NCBI RefSeq assembly: GCF_040199715.1
Contig: NZ_JBEFNA010000010.1
Span: 1-59,561, forward strand
Reading direction: 5' to 3'
Origin: Fusobacterium sp. SYSU M8D902
Lineage (GTDB): Bacteria; Fusobacteriota; Fusobacteriia; Fusobacteriales; Fusobacteriaceae
Length of the DNA stretch: 59,561 nucleotides
Positions 15,254-24,302 of this stretch are shown here, piece after piece. Under the pieces are notes generated by a model that was not told the DNA's origin, made no database searches, and saw only the letters and a program-made list of their open reading frames with translations. Positions within the stretch are counted from its first letter, which is position 1; each line of letters opens with the position of its first letter. A program made the position numbers and the translations under genes.

Positions 15254-16645
15254 ATGGAAAAAGTTACAGTAAAATCTCTATTTAGAGAAACAGAAAAATA
15301 CCTGGACAAAGAAGTAGTAGTAACAGGTTGGGTAAAAAAGATAAGAGATCAGAAGAACTTTGGTTTTATTGAAATCAATGATGGTTCATTCTTTAAGGGA
15401 GTTCAAGTTGTATTTGATACAAGATTGGCAAACTTTGAAGAGATTTCACGTCTATCAATAATCTCTACAATAGAGGTAAAAGGAAAATTAGTAAAATCAC
15501 AAGGTGCTGGACAAGCTTTTGAAATAGTAGCAGAAGAGATAAATGTATTTCAAAAAGCTGACTTAGATTATCCTTTACAAAATAAAAGACATACTTTCGA
15601 GTATTTAAGAACAAAAGCACACTTAAGACCAAGAACAAATACTTTTGCAGCAGTATTCAGAGTAAGATCTGTAGTTGCTTATGCAATACACAAGTTTTTC
15701 CAAGAGAACGGATTTGTATATGTACATACTCCAATCATAACAGGATCTGATTGTGAAGGTGCAGGAGAGATGTTCAGAGTAACAACTCTAGATATGAATA
15801 ACCTACCTAAAAAAGAGGATGGAAGCATAGATAACAGTAAAGATTTCTTTGGTAAAGAGACTAACTTAACAGTAAGTGGACAATTAAGTGGAGAGACTTT
15901 CTGTTCAGCTTTTAGAAATATCTATACATTTGGACCTACATTTAGAGCAGAGAACTCTAATACAGCTAGACACGCTTCTGAGTTCTGGATGATAGAGCCT
16001 GAGATTGCTTTTGCTGACTTAGAAGCAAATATGGAATTAGCAGAATCAATGGTAAAATATATTATTAGATTCGTAATGGAACAATGTCCAGAAGAGATGG
16101 AATTTTTCAACAACTTCATAGAAAAAGGATTATTTGATAAGTTAAACAACGTATTAAACAATGAGTTTGGAAGACTTACATATACAGAAGCTATAGATAT
16201 ACTATTAAAATCAGGTAAGAAGTTTGATTACCCAGTTGAGTGGGGAATTGACTTACAAAGTGAGCATGAGAGATTCTTAGCTGAAGAGTATTTCAAAAAA
16301 CCTGTGTTCTTAACTGATTATCCAAAAGATATTAAAGCTTTCTATATGAAGCTTAATCCAGATGGGAAAACAGTTAGAGCTATGGACCTTTTAGCTCCTG
16401 GAATTGGAGAGATAATTGGTGGTTCTCAAAGAGAGGATAGTTTAGAGATATTAGAAAATAGAATAGTAGAGTTAGGAATGAGACCAGAAGATTATGAGTT
16501 CTATTTAGACTTAAGAAGATTTGGAAGCTTCCCACACTCTGGATATGGACTAGGATTTGAAAGAATAATAATGTACATTACAGGAATGACAAATATCCGT
16601 GACGTAATTCCTTTCCCTAGAACACCAAATAACGCAGAATTTTAA
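15254..16645 (+). CDS. asnS: Asparaginyl-tRNA synthetase
   Basis: 463 residues from the ATG at 15254, chosen because GGGGG lies nine bases upstream and [12 protein letters not shown] is the normal family start; an ATG five codons earlier exists. Class IIb organisation: an OB-fold anticodon-binding domain ([20 protein letters not shown]) followed by the catalytic core with motif 2 ([20 protein letters not shown]) and motif 3 ([15 protein letters not shown]). The Asn-type insertion with [17 protein letters not shown] separates it from AspRS. It charges tRNA-Asn directly, so the organism need not rely on the amidotransferase route for Asn-tRNA. Length matches the E. coli enzyme (466). Confidence 0.97.
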   Translation: MEKVTVKSLFRETEKYLDKEVVVTGWVKKIRDQKNFGFIEINDGSFFKGVQVVFDTRLANFEEISRLSIISTIEVKGKLVKSQGAGQAFEIVAEEINVFQKADLDYPLQNKRHTFEYLRTKAHLRPRTNTFAAVFRVRSVVAYAIHKFFQENGFVYVHTPIITGSDCEGAGEMFRVTTLDMNNLPKKEDGSIDNSKDFFGKETNLTVSGQLSGETFCSAFRNIYTFGPTFRAENSNTARHASEFWMIEPEIAFADLEANMELAESMVKYIIRFVMEQCPEEMEFFNNFIEKGLFDKLNNVLNNEFGRLTYTEAIDILLKSGKKFDYPVEWGIDLQSEHERFLAEEYFKKPVFLTDYPKDIKAFYMKLNPDGKTVRAMDLLAPGIGEIIGGSQREDSLEILENRIVELGMRPEDYEFYLDLRRFGSFPHSGYGLGFERIIMYITGMTNIRDVIPFPRTPNNAEF

Positions 16646-16658
16646 TTAAGAGGAATTT

Positions 16659-17681
16659 ATGATAAAATTTTTTATAATCTTAGCAGGATTGGGGTTACTA
16701 TTTTATGTAGTAACCTACCCCTATGCATTTAAACTTTCAAGGAAGATACGTAGAGTATTGTCCTTTGAAGAGGTAACCTATATAGAGAATCAAGATTTTG
16801 ATTATAGCAGAATATCTCCAGAAGATCTGAAAAAAAGATTGGTGATGGAGAGGAAAATCTTAAAAAATGAACATATAACTGAGGAGTTAGAGTATGTAGT
16901 GATAAAAAATTCAGATGAGAAAAGAGATGATCTTCCATGCTTAATTTTACTTCACGGACTTAGAGATTCTTCAAATGATTGGTTAGAGAGAGGAAGAATA
17001 AGAGAGAATTATCTTACTCTTTTAGATCAGGGGAAGATAGATAAATTGAATATCGTACTTATAAACTCTGGTTGTAATGGAATGTCTTGGTATACAAACT
17101 TCTATAGAGATAGACACAATAGATATGAGGAGTCTCTAGTAAAAGGATTGTTAAGTGAATTAAAGCAAGAGTTTCCAAAATCTCAATTTGGAATAGCAGG
17201 ATTTTCAATGGGAGGTTATGGAGCCTTTAAATTGGGACTTAAGAATCTGGATATATTTAAGGTGATTGGAAGTTTCTCAGGAGCTACAAGCATAGTGAGA
17301 ATGAGTGTTAATAGAAGGGTTATTAGAATTTTTAATTTCTTATACATACCCAAACAACTTTTTACAAATGAAGATAAACTACATTTTCTAAGAGTTTTTG
17401 GTTCGTGGGGGTATAAGATTTTAAAAGAGGATCCTTATACATTGACTAAAAGATTACCTGAATCAAAATATAGAGATAGATATTTTTATCTAAGTGTAGG
17501 AGAAAAGGATGTAGAGACACATCTGATGTTACAGCAGTGGCTAGACACTGTTAGAAGAATGAAAAAACATAAGTATAACTTTATAGGTTATCTTTGTAAA
17601 AATGAGACTCACACTTGGGAGTATGTAGCAAGAGATTTAAAAAATTTTTTAGTATATTTTAATGAGAAGATAAAATTATAG
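16659..17681 (+). CDS. Membrane-anchored alpha/beta hydrolase (putative esterase family)
   Basis: 340 residues with an N-terminal membrane anchor (FFIILAGLGLLFYVVTYPYA) and a putative-esterase domain. Visible hallmarks are LPCLILLHGLRDSSNDW with the oxyanion region, the nucleophile elbow GFSMGGYGAF (Ser in G-x-S-x-G), an acid in YLSVGEKDVETH and the His in KNETHTWEYV near the end. The fold is that of the esterase D/antigen 85 group. The substrate is unknown; anchoring suggests an envelope location. Starts 13 bases after asnS and ends at a terminator, so probably last in that unit. Confidence 0.82.
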   Translation: MIKFFIILAGLGLLFYVVTYPYAFKLSRKIRRVLSFEEVTYIENQDFDYSRISPEDLKKRLVMERKILKNEHITEELEYVVIKNSDEKRDDLPCLILLHGLRDSSNDWLERGRIRENYLTLLDQGKIDKLNIVLINSGCNGMSWYTNFYRDRHNRYEESLVKGLLSELKQEFPKSQFGIAGFSMGGYGAFKLGLKNLDIFKVIGSFSGATSIVRMSVNRRVIRIFNFLYIPKQLFTNEDKLHFLRVFGSWGYKILKEDPYTLTKRLPESKYRDRYFYLSVGEKDVETHLMLQQWLDTVRRMKKHKYNFIGYLCKNETHTWEYVARDLKNFLVYFNEKIKL

Positions 17682-17686
17682 AGTTA

Positions 17687-17714
17687 GGGGCTGTTACAAA
17701 TTACAGCCCCTTTT
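17687..17714 (+). terminator. Terminator after the esterase gene
   Basis: GGGGCTGT, loop TACAAATT, ACAGCCCC, then TTTT: a perfect 8-base stem. Confidence 0.9.
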
Positions 17715-17728
17715 AACAAGGAGTTAAA

Positions 17729-18274
17729 ATGAAAAAAATTATAAAAGAGATCATAGTAGTAGAGGGAAGAGATGATATCTCTGCTGTAAAAGCAGCTGTT
17801 GATGCTGAGATAATTCAAGTAAATGGTTTTGCTGTGAGAAAAAAAGGTACTATTGAAAGAATACAGGTAGCTGAAAAAAATAGAGGAATAATAATATTAA
17901 CAGATCCAGATTATGCTGGAGATGAAATTAGAAAATATATACATAAATTTTTTCCAGAGGCAAAAGATGCTTATATAAGAAGAAGTGAAGGGACAAAAGA
18001 TGGAGATGTAGGAGTTGAAAATGCATCACCAGAGGCTATTATTAAAGCTCTTGAGAAGGCAAGATGTACTGTGGCTGAGGAGTTACAGGAGAATTTTACT
18101 GTGGAGTATCTAATGGAGTGTGGACTAATTGGAGGGGCAACTTCTAGTGAGAGAAGAGAGAAAGTTGGTGGAAAATTAGGTATAGGGTACTCAAATGGAA
18201 AACAATTCCTTTCAAAATTAAATAGATATGGAATAAGTAGAGAGGAATTTGAAGAGGCTTTAAAAGAGATCTAA
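17729..18274 (+). CDS. rnmV: Ribonuclease M5 (5S rRNA maturation)
   Basis: 181 residues, the family length. A Toprim domain is clear at the start: IIVVEGRDDISAVKAAV with the catalytic Glu, then GIIILTDPDYAGDEIRKYI with the D-x-D. The central VGVENASPEAIIKALEKA and the C-terminal SNGKQFLSKLNRYGISREEF are typical of RnmV. The enzyme trims both ends of 5S rRNA precursor on the ribosome. AAGGAG lies close before the ATG. Its presence in a double-membrane organism with Firmicute-like gene content supports the Fusobacterium assignment. Confidence 0.95.
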   Translation: MKKIIKEIIVVEGRDDISAVKAAVDAEIIQVNGFAVRKKGTIERIQVAEKNRGIIILTDPDYAGDEIRKYIHKFFPEAKDAYIRRSEGTKDGDVGVENASPEAIIKALEKARCTVAEELQENFTVEYLMECGLIGGATSSERREKVGGKLGIGYSNGKQFLSKLNRYGISREEFEEALKEI

Positions 18275-18360
18275 ACAAACAAGTTGTTTATAAATTGGAT
18301 TTAAATTTATATATAAATAGGAAAAATATTTATATTGAATAAATAGTTCTAAAAAAGTAG

Positions 18361-18389
18361 TTGAATTATTGTGAAATATGTGTTATATT
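18361..18389 (+). promoter_or_regulatory. Promoter of the xanthine permease-xdh unit
   Basis: TTGAAT (18361-18366), a 17-base spacer and TATATT (18384-18389), about 25 bases before the riboswitch. Confidence 0.65.
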
Positions 18390-18410
18390 AAAGGTAAATG
18401 ATAATAAATA

Positions 18411-18482
18411 AAAACTCATATATCCCTGTAATATGGTCAGGAGTCTCTACGGGTTGCCATTAGAATAACCCGCTATGAGTTG
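18411..18482 (+). ncRNA. Purine riboswitch, guanine class, divergent aptamer
   Basis: P1 is AACTCATA (18413-18420) paired with TATGAGTT (18475-18482). P2 is CCTG/CAGG with an ATATGG-containing loop. The junction GTCTCTAC and the stem GGGTT/AACCC follow. The base before TATGAG is C, which in this class selects guanine or related purines over adenine. The third loop is longer than the common CCGTAAA type, and the base before the specificity C is G where A is usual. It controls a xanthine permease and a molybdenum hydroxylase. Confidence 0.9.
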
Positions 18483-18501
18483 AAATTGTAAAATTCTTTT
18501 G

Positions 18502-18526
18502 TGGTATTTTTAAATATCAGTTTTTT
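18502..18526 (+). terminator. Weak candidate terminator of the riboswitch platform
   Basis: TGGTATTT and AAATATCA can pair, followed by TTTTTT. The stem is AT-rich and the loop very short; translational control is also possible. No clear antiterminator was found. Confidence 0.35.
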
Positions 18527-18584
18527 GCTATTTCACTTCTAGATATATTCAGATAGATGAGAATAAAATTTTTAGGAGGAAAAA

Positions 18585-19919
18585 GTGAGAAATAGATCAC
18601 CTTATCACTTAGATGGAGTTCCATCATTAAAAGAAGCTATACCATTAGGATTACAACATGTATTAGCCATGTTTGTAAGTAATATCACGCCGTTAATAAT
18701 AGTAGCTGGAGCTCTAAAATTACCGTCTGAAACAAAAACTTTTCTAATTCAATGTACAATGTTTGTAGCTGGAGTGAATACTATGATACAAGCATATACT
18801 GTTGGACCTATCGGAGCCAAATTACCTATCGTTGTTGGTACAAGTTTTGCTTTTGTACCTGTTGCACTTTCAATTGGATTACAATATGGATATGAAGCTA
18901 TATTAGGAGCTGCCTTAGTAGGTGGAATTTTTGAAGCATTCATAGGATTGATTATAAAGAAAATAAGAAGATACTTCCCACCAGTTGTAACTGGAGTTAT
19001 TGTTTTATCTATTGGATTATCACTATTACCAGTTGGTGTATCAAATTTTGCTGGAGGAGTAGGAGCAGCAGATTTTGGTTCATTTTCAAACTTAACTTTA
19101 GGAATGATTGTTTTAATTACAGTTATTTATTTTAAACAGTTCACAAAGGGGATTACAAGTACAGGATCTATGTTTATAGGTACAGTAGTTGGATTTATAG
19201 TGGCTATATTTATGGGAAAAGTAGATTTATCAAGCATAGCTACAGCTGGATATTTCAATGTTCCAAGACCATTTACATATGGATTAACTTTTCACCTAGA
19301 TGCTTGTTTGGCAATGGTAATGATGTATATAGTATCAGCTGTTGAAACAGTAGGAGATATGTCTGGAGTTACTATGGGTGGTGCTAATAGAGAGTTGACA
19401 GATAGAGAGTTATCTGGAGGAATATTAGCTGATGGAATAGGAAGTTGTATAGCAGCTAGTTTCTCAATATTGCCAACTACATCATTCAGTCAAAATACTG
19501 GACTTGTGACAATGACAGGAGTTATGAGTAGATTTGTAGTAGGGGTAGGGGCAGCATTCTTAATCTTAGGAGCTTTTATTCCAAAAGTAGGAGCGATACT
19601 TTCAATAGTTCCACCAAGTGTAATTGGAGGAAGTTTGGTAATGGTATTTGCTATGATCTCAATATCTGGAATTAACCTTATAACTAAGGAGCCATTAAAA
19701 GGAAGAAACGCTTTAATACTTTCAGTTTCTTTAGGACTAGGTTATGGATTGGGAAATGTTCCAGCAGCATTAAATAATTTCCCAGAGAGTATAAGACTTA
19801 TATTTGGGGGATCTGGAATAGTTGTTTCAGGATCTATAGCAGTAATATTAAATTTAATACTACCTTTAGATGAAGAGTTAGATAATAAAAAAGTAGAAGA
19901 GAACAAAATAAAAGCATAA
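18585..19919 (+). CDS. pbuX: Xanthine/uracil permease family transporter (NCS2)
   Basis: 444 residues starting at a GTG five bases after AGGAGG. The NCS2 signature is visible: the start IPLGLQHVLAMFVSNITPLI, the QxxxHxxG-type region in transmembrane segment 1, VVGTSFAFVP, and around residue 259-265 AVETVGDMSG, carrying the substrate-binding Glu of segment 8, with TTSFSQNTGLVTMTG following. About 12-14 hydrophobic segments indicate an inner-membrane proton symporter. The guanine-class riboswitch upstream and the xanthine dehydrogenase genes downstream point to xanthine or a related oxopurine rather than uracil. Symbol by analogy with Bacillus. Confidence 0.88.
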   Translation: MRNRSPYHLDGVPSLKEAIPLGLQHVLAMFVSNITPLIIVAGALKLPSETKTFLIQCTMFVAGVNTMIQAYTVGPIGAKLPIVVGTSFAFVPVALSIGLQYGYEAILGAALVGGIFEAFIGLIIKKIRRYFPPVVTGVIVLSIGLSLLPVGVSNFAGGVGAADFGSFSNLTLGMIVLITVIYFKQFTKGITSTGSMFIGTVVGFIVAIFMGKVDLSSIATAGYFNVPRPFTYGLTFHLDACLAMVMMYIVSAVETVGDMSGVTMGGANRELTDRELSGGILADGIGSCIAASFSILPTTSFSQNTGLVTMTGVMSRFVVGVGAAFLILGAFIPKVGAILSIVPPSVIGGSLVMVFAMISISGINLITKEPLKGRNALILSVSLGLGYGLGNVPAALNNFPESIRLIFGGSGIVVSGSIAVILNLILPLDEELDNKKVEENKIKA

Positions 19920-19945
19920 ATTTATTAGTTATTAGGAGGTTAGTT

Positions 19946-20734
19946 TTGTTTAGCTTTAAAAATTATATAGCTGTAACTTCTTTGGAAGAAGCTTATGATG
20001 AACTATTAAAAAATAAAAAAAATATTATATTGGGGGGAACCTCTTATTTAAGAATGGGGAATGTAGCCTATAATACAGCTATTGATCTATCTAATCTTGA
20101 ATTGGACTATATAAAAGAGGGAGAAACTTGTATTCATATAGGAGCAATGGCAAGTTTTAGAGATTTAGAGATAAATGAAATTACTCAACAACTATTTGAT
20201 GGAGTGTTGGATAGATGTGTGAGAGGAATATTGGGAGTACAGTTTAGAAGTAATGTCAGAGTAGGAGCTACTGTATTTTCTAAATATGGATTTTCAGATT
20301 TAATTCCAACTCTATTAGCAATGGATTCCACTGTTGTTTTATACAAAGGTGGAGAGATCTCTTTGGAGGAGTATTTGAAAGAGGAGAGCCTAAGAAGAGA
20401 TATTTTGGTGGAGATCAAGATAAAAAAAGAGGGAAGAGGATCTTTCCAAAGTATTAGAAAGAGTAAGACAGATTATGCTATAACAAATACTTGTGTAACT
20501 AAGATTGATGATAAGATAAGAGTAGCTATTGGAGTAAGACCTGGAAAAGCTGTATTATCTTATAGAGCTATGGAGATTTTAAATAATAATGAGAGAACAG
20601 AAGAGATAATAGATAGAGCTTGTGAAGCTATGAGTGAAGAGATTAGTTTTGGAAGTAATATGAGAGGAACAGCTGAATATAGAAGAGCTGTTTCTAAAAA
20701 TCTTGTAAAAAGAGCAATTCAGGAGGTATTATAA
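19946..20734 (+). CDS. Xanthine dehydrogenase FAD-binding subunit
   Basis: 262 residues from a TTG with AGGAGG nine bases upstream. FAD-binding domain of the molybdopterin dehydrogenase family: NIILGGTSYLRMGNVAYN is the pyrophosphate-binding G-G-T/G-T-D region, and RGILGVQFRSNVRVGATV matches the second flavin motif (normally I-x-N-x-R-x-x-x-T-x-G-G-N). The C-terminal CO-dehydrogenase-flavoprotein domain follows (VAIGVRPGKAVLSYRAMEIL). The subunit passes electrons from the Fe-S subunit to an acceptor. Its stop overlaps the start of the next gene, and the three subunits form one operon with the permease 26 bases upstream. Confidence 0.88.
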   Translation: MFSFKNYIAVTSLEEAYDELLKNKKNIILGGTSYLRMGNVAYNTAIDLSNLELDYIKEGETCIHIGAMASFRDLEINEITQQLFDGVLDRCVRGILGVQFRSNVRVGATVFSKYGFSDLIPTLLAMDSTVVLYKGGEISLEEYLKEESLRRDILVEIKIKKEGRGSFQSIRKSKTDYAITNTCVTKIDDKIRVAIGVRPGKAVLSYRAMEILNNNERTEEIIDRACEAMSEEISFGSNMRGTAEYRRAVSKNLVKRAIQEVL

Positions 20735-21189
20735 TGATATTAACTCTTAATGTGAATGGAAGAAAGAGAGAGATCTCAATATCTCCTGACGAATATTTAC
20801 TTGATGTATTGAGAAAGTTGGGTTATTTAAGTGTAAAGAGAGGTTGTGATACAGGCTCTTGTGGTCTATGTACAGTTCTTGTAGAGGAGAAACCTGTACT
20901 CTCTTGTAGTACTCTAGCAGTGAGAGCTCAAGGGAAAAAAATAACAACTATTGAGGGTTGTCAGGAGGAAGCAAAAAGATTTGCAGAATTTATGGCAGCA
21001 GAGGGAGCAGAACAGTGTGGATATTGTGCTCCAGGATTTACATTGACAGTATTGGCTCTTATGAAAGAGAATGAGAATCCGACAGATGAGGAGATTTTAC
21101 ACTATTTAAATGGAAACCTATGTAGATGTAGTGGATATATATCTCAACTTAGAGCTATTAAAAACTTTATGGAGGCAGAGAAAAGATAA
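20734..21189 (+). CDS. Xanthine dehydrogenase 2Fe-2S subunit
   Basis: 151 residues, the normal size of the separate iron-sulfur subunit. The plant-type 2Fe-2S domain has RGCDTGSCGLCTVLV with a later Cys in VLSCSTL, and the second, helical 2Fe-2S domain has CGYCAPGF and LCRCSGY. It relays electrons from the molybdenum centre to the flavin subunit. Start and stop overlap the flanking subunit genes by one base each, so stoichiometric coupled translation is expected. Confidence 0.95.
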   Translation: MILTLNVNGRKREISISPDEYLLDVLRKLGYLSVKRGCDTGSCGLCTVLVEEKPVLSCSTLAVRAQGKKITTIEGCQEEAKRFAEFMAAEGAEQCGYCAPGFTLTVLALMKENENPTDEEILHYLNGNLCRCSGYISQLRAIKNFMEAEKR

Positions 21190-23438
21190 TGAGATTTGTA
21201 AATAAAGAGATGAAAAAAATAGATGGAATAGGTCTTATTACAGGAAAGCCATTCTATACTGAAGATCTAGTTGCAAACCAAGAATATCTGATAGTAAAGC
21301 TTTTAAGATCTCCTCACGCCTATGCTAAGATAAAGAGCATAGATATAACAATAGCTTTGAAAGTTCCAGGAGTAGAGGGAATTTATACATACAAAGATGT
21401 ACCACAAACTATGTTTACATTGGCAGGACAATCTTATCCAGAGCCATCTCCATATGATAGAAAAATTTTAGATGAATATGTGAGATACGTGGGAGATCCT
21501 GTAGCTATAGTAGCAGCAGTTGATGAAGAATCAGCTGAAAAGGCTATGAAGCTTATAAAGGTGGAGTACGAAGTTTTAGAGGCAGTAGTAGACTATGAAA
21601 AAGCTTTGGACTCACATATTTTAGTACATAAAGATAGAGCACATATAAACTATGACACTATAGGTTATGATAATAAAAGAAACTTAGCTTCCTCTTATTT
21701 GCAGGAGAAGGGAGATGTAGAGAAAGGATTTTCAGAAAGTGAAGTAATAATTGAAAACACTTACTACACACAACCTCAAATTCATGCAATGATGGAAACA
21801 TATAGATCAGCTTCATATTTTGATGTATATGGAAGGTTGACAGTAATCTCTTCTACACAGATACCTTTTCATGTTAGAAGACATCTAGCTAGAGCCTTAG
21901 ATTATCCAAGTAGTAAGATAAGAGTTATCAAACCAAAATTAGGTGGAGGTTTTGGTGGGAAACAAACTTCTGTATGTGAGATATATACAGCTTTTGTAAC
22001 ATTAAAAACTGGAAAACCATCTAAGATTATATATACAAGAAAAGAGACACAAGCTTATTCAAATACTAGACATGGAATGAGATTAACAGTAAAAATTGGT
22101 TCAGATAGAGAGGGAAATATAAAGGCTATAGATATAAAAGTATTATCAAATACAGGAGCTTATGGAGAACATGCTCCAACAGTTACATCTCTAGTAGTGT
22201 ATAAAACATTCCCATTATATGAGAAAGTCCCAATGAGATGTAAGGCTGATATAGTTTATTCGAATACTATGGTTGGGGGAGCATTCAGAGGATATGGAGC
22301 TACTCAGGGGACATTTGCTGTGGAGTCAGCTGTCAATGAGTTAGCACACAAATTGGGAATGGATCCAACAGAGATTAGAATGAAAAACTTAGTTGATCAA
22401 TCTGAAACTGTAAGTGGAGATATAAAAAAATGTATCCAAATTGGAAAAGAGGCTTTTGATTGGAAAAATAGAAAAGTAGTAGATATGGGAAATGGAAAAG
22501 TCAGAGCTTCAGGAATGGCTGTAACTATGCAAGGGTCAGGAATAGCAGGTTTAGATACAGGATCAGCAACTGTAAAATTCCACGATAGTGGAGATTTTAC
22601 ACTTATGATAGGTGTAACAGATATGGGACAAGGTTGTGATACTGTTCTAACTCAGATGGCAGCTGAAATATTGGAAGTTCCAATGGATAAGATAGTATTG
22701 AATGCAGCAGATACAGATGTATCACCTTATGACCCGGGAGCATATGCTTCAAGTGGGACATATGTAACAGGAAATGCTGTTATAATAGCTTGTGAAAAGA
22801 TGAAAAAAGAGATTTTAGCTTCAGCTTCTAAACTTATGAATAAAGATATAGATGAATTGCAATATACTGGAGAGTATGTTGAAGCTAAAGATGGAACAAG
22901 ATTGACTTTAAAAGAGATAGCTATAAGAAGTGTAGGATTTGAAGGGAAAAATCAGATAACTACAACAGGAACTTGGGGAGGAGAAAATTCACCACCACCA
23001 TTTATAGCTAGTTTTGCAGAAGTTGAAGTGGATACATTAACAGGAGAAACTAATGTAGTTGATTTCCTTTCAGTTGCTGATTGTGGAACACCAATTAACC
23101 CAGCTCTAGCAAGAGTACAGGTAGAGGGGGGAATAGCTCAGGGGATAGGATTAGCACTTACTGAGGAGATAACTATTGATAAAAATGGAAAACTTTTACA
23201 AGATACATTGATGCAGTATAAGATACCTTCAAGAAAGGATTTAGGACCAAAAGTAGAGGTGTTGTTCAGTTACTCAAATGAACCAACAGGACCATTTGGA
23301 GCTAAATCAATAGGTGAGGTAGTTATAAATACACCAGCTCCAGCAATAGCTGATGCAATATATAAGGCAACAAAATCAAGAGTTAGAAGTCTACCTATAA
23401 CTAGTGAAAAATTATTCTGGGAAATGTATTCAAAATAA
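21189..23438 (+). CDS. Xanthine dehydrogenase molybdenum-binding catalytic subunit
   Basis: 749 residues, typical for separate large subunits of the xanthine dehydrogenase family. Landmarks: the N-terminal domain start GIGLITGKPFYTEDL, the cofactor segment KPKLGGGFGGKQTS, GGAFRGYGATQGTFAVE with the conserved Arg, TDMGQGCDTVLTQMAAEIL, and GPFGAKSIGEVVINTPAPAI near the end, containing the catalytic Glu in G-E. It hydroxylates a purine, most likely hypoxanthine or xanthine. The riboswitch and permease in the same unit support purine catabolism. No in-frame TGA for selenocysteine was seen, but some members use labile selenium, not visible in sequence. Confidence 0.92.
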   Translation: MRFVNKEMKKIDGIGLITGKPFYTEDLVANQEYLIVKLLRSPHAYAKIKSIDITIALKVPGVEGIYTYKDVPQTMFTLAGQSYPEPSPYDRKILDEYVRYVGDPVAIVAAVDEESAEKAMKLIKVEYEVLEAVVDYEKALDSHILVHKDRAHINYDTIGYDNKRNLASSYLQEKGDVEKGFSESEVIIENTYYTQPQIHAMMETYRSASYFDVYGRLTVISSTQIPFHVRRHLARALDYPSSKIRVIKPKLGGGFGGKQTSVCEIYTAFVTLKTGKPSKIIYTRKETQAYSNTRHGMRLTVKIGSDREGNIKAIDIKVLSNTGAYGEHAPTVTSLVVYKTFPLYEKVPMRCKADIVYSNTMVGGAFRGYGATQGTFAVESAVNELAHKLGMDPTEIRMKNLVDQSETVSGDIKKCIQIGKEAFDWKNRKVVDMGNGKVRASGMAVTMQGSGIAGLDTGSATVKFHDSGDFTLMIGVTDMGQGCDTVLTQMAAEILEVPMDKIVLNAADTDVSPYDPGAYASSGTYVTGNAVIIACEKMKKEILASASKLMNKDIDELQYTGEYVEAKDGTRLTLKEIAIRSVGFEGKNQITTTGTWGGENSPPPFIASFAEVEVDTLTGETNVVDFLSVADCGTPINPALARVQVEGGIAQGIGLALTEEITIDKNGKLLQDTLMQYKIPSRKDLGPKVEVLFSYSNEPTGPFGAKSIGEVVINTPAPAIADAIYKATKSRVRSLPITSEKLFWEMYSK

Positions 23439-23457
23439 TTGTAGATTGTGATATAAT
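23429..23457 (+). promoter_or_regulatory. Promoter of xpt
   Basis: TTCAAA, a 17-base spacer and TATAAT, starting at the end of the upstream gene. It implies some transcription of xpt independent of the riboswitch. Confidence 0.5.
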
Positions 23458-23504
23458 ATACAAATATCATTAATTTAGAAGTAAATATTGGAGGCTTATT
23501 TCAG

Positions 23505-24071
23505 ATGAAATTATTAAAAGATTATATTTTAAATACGGGAAAAACAATTGATTCAAAAATCTTGAAAGTAGATAATTTTTTAAATCACCAAATCGATCCC
23601 GTTTTGATGATGAAAATGGGAGAAGAGTTTAAAAAGAGATTTGAAGGGGTAGAGATAAATAAGATTCTTACAATAGAAGCTTCAGGAATAGCTGTTGGAT
23701 TAGCAGCTGCATATGTTCTTAATGTTCCTTTGGTATTTGCTAAGAAGAGAGTACCTTCTACAATGTCAGATTTTTATACATCAAAGGTTTACTCTTTTAC
23801 TAAAAATAAAGAGTATACTATCTGTGTAGGAAAAGATTTTTTAAATCCAGAGGACAGAGTTTTGATAATAGATGATTTTTTAGCTATGGGAAATGCTGTA
23901 CTAGGGTTAAAAGAGTTAGTAGACCAAGCTGGAGCTAAGGTAATGGGTGTAGGAATAGCTGTTACTAAAGGATTCCAAGGTGGAGAAAAGCTATTACAAG
24001 ATCAAGGATTGAGAGTTGAATCTCTAGCTGTAGTAGAGTCACTAGAGAATGGAGAGATCAAGTTTAGATAA
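23505..24071 (+). CDS. xpt: Xanthine phosphoribosyltransferase
   Basis: 188 residues, matching Bacillus Xpt (about 194). Key parts: the start MKLLKDYILNTGK, TIEASGIAVGLAAAY, KKRVPSTMSDFYTSKV, and the PRPP-binding motif RVLIIDDFLAMGNAVLG. The enzyme makes XMP from xanthine and PRPP, so salvage and oxidation of xanthine are encoded side by side. It has its own promoter and lies 66 bases after the molybdenum subunit; no second riboswitch is seen here, unlike Bacillus where xpt-pbuX share one. Confidence 0.95.
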   Translation: MKLLKDYILNTGKTIDSKILKVDNFLNHQIDPVLMMKMGEEFKKRFEGVEINKILTIEASGIAVGLAAAYVLNVPLVFAKKRVPSTMSDFYTSKVYSFTKNKEYTICVGKDFLNPEDRVLIIDDFLAMGNAVLGLKELVDQAGAKVMGVGIAVTKGFQGGEKLLQDQGLRVESLAVVESLENGEIKFR

Positions 24072-24078
24072 AAAAAGA

Positions 24079-24107
24079 TTGACAAATATTTAATATGGGT
24101 GTATCAT
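24079..24107 (+). promoter_or_regulatory. Promoter of the histidine transporter leader
   Basis: TTGACA (24079-24084), a 17-base spacer and TATCAT (24102-24107), about 35 bases before the leader peptide start. Confidence 0.8.
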
Positions 24108-24140
24108 AACAACATATAAAAAATTAAAAAGGAGATTATT

Positions 24141-24200
24141 ATGAAAAAGAGTTTTGTTTTACTAAATTTAAAAACAGTTCATCATCACCATCATAGGTAG
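24141..24200 (+). CDS. Histidine-rich leader peptide
   Basis: A 19-codon frame with AAGGAG seven bases before its ATG, reading MKKSFVLLNLKTVHHHHHR and stop. Five consecutive His codons (24180-24194: CAT, CAT, CAC, CAT, CAT) directly before the stop are the hallmark of attenuation peptides such as the his operon leader of enteric bacteria, which has seven. Shortage of charged tRNA-His would stall the ribosome here and change RNA folding downstream. A terminator follows 100 bases later, ahead of an amino-acid ABC transporter. Confidence 0.88.
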   Translation: MKKSFVLLNLKTVHHHHHR

Positions 24201-24300
24201 AGAGTTTGTTTTGTGAAGATTGATTCATAGATACAGACTCTAATTGACGTGCAATTGAGAATGTGTCTATGATGGTAAAACAAAAGATTTCATAATTTAG
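24187..24300 (+). promoter_or_regulatory. Attenuator folding region of the His leader
   Basis: Two exclusive pairings are visible. The His codons and the following bases (24187-24199) can pair with 24264-24276 (TGTCTATGATGGT). Alternatively CATAGATACA (24226-24235) pairs with TGTGTCTATG (24262-24271). The bases GATGGT (24271-24276) can also meet GCCATC in the terminator arm, offering a short antiterminator. The exact switching order is inference. Confidence 0.6.
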
Positions 24301-24302
24301 TT

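Noticed and set aside
24180-24194. Run of five His codons resembling a cloning tag
   Set aside because: It lies in a short native frame with ribosome site, stop and a following terminator ahead of an amino-acid transporter; leader peptide explains it better.
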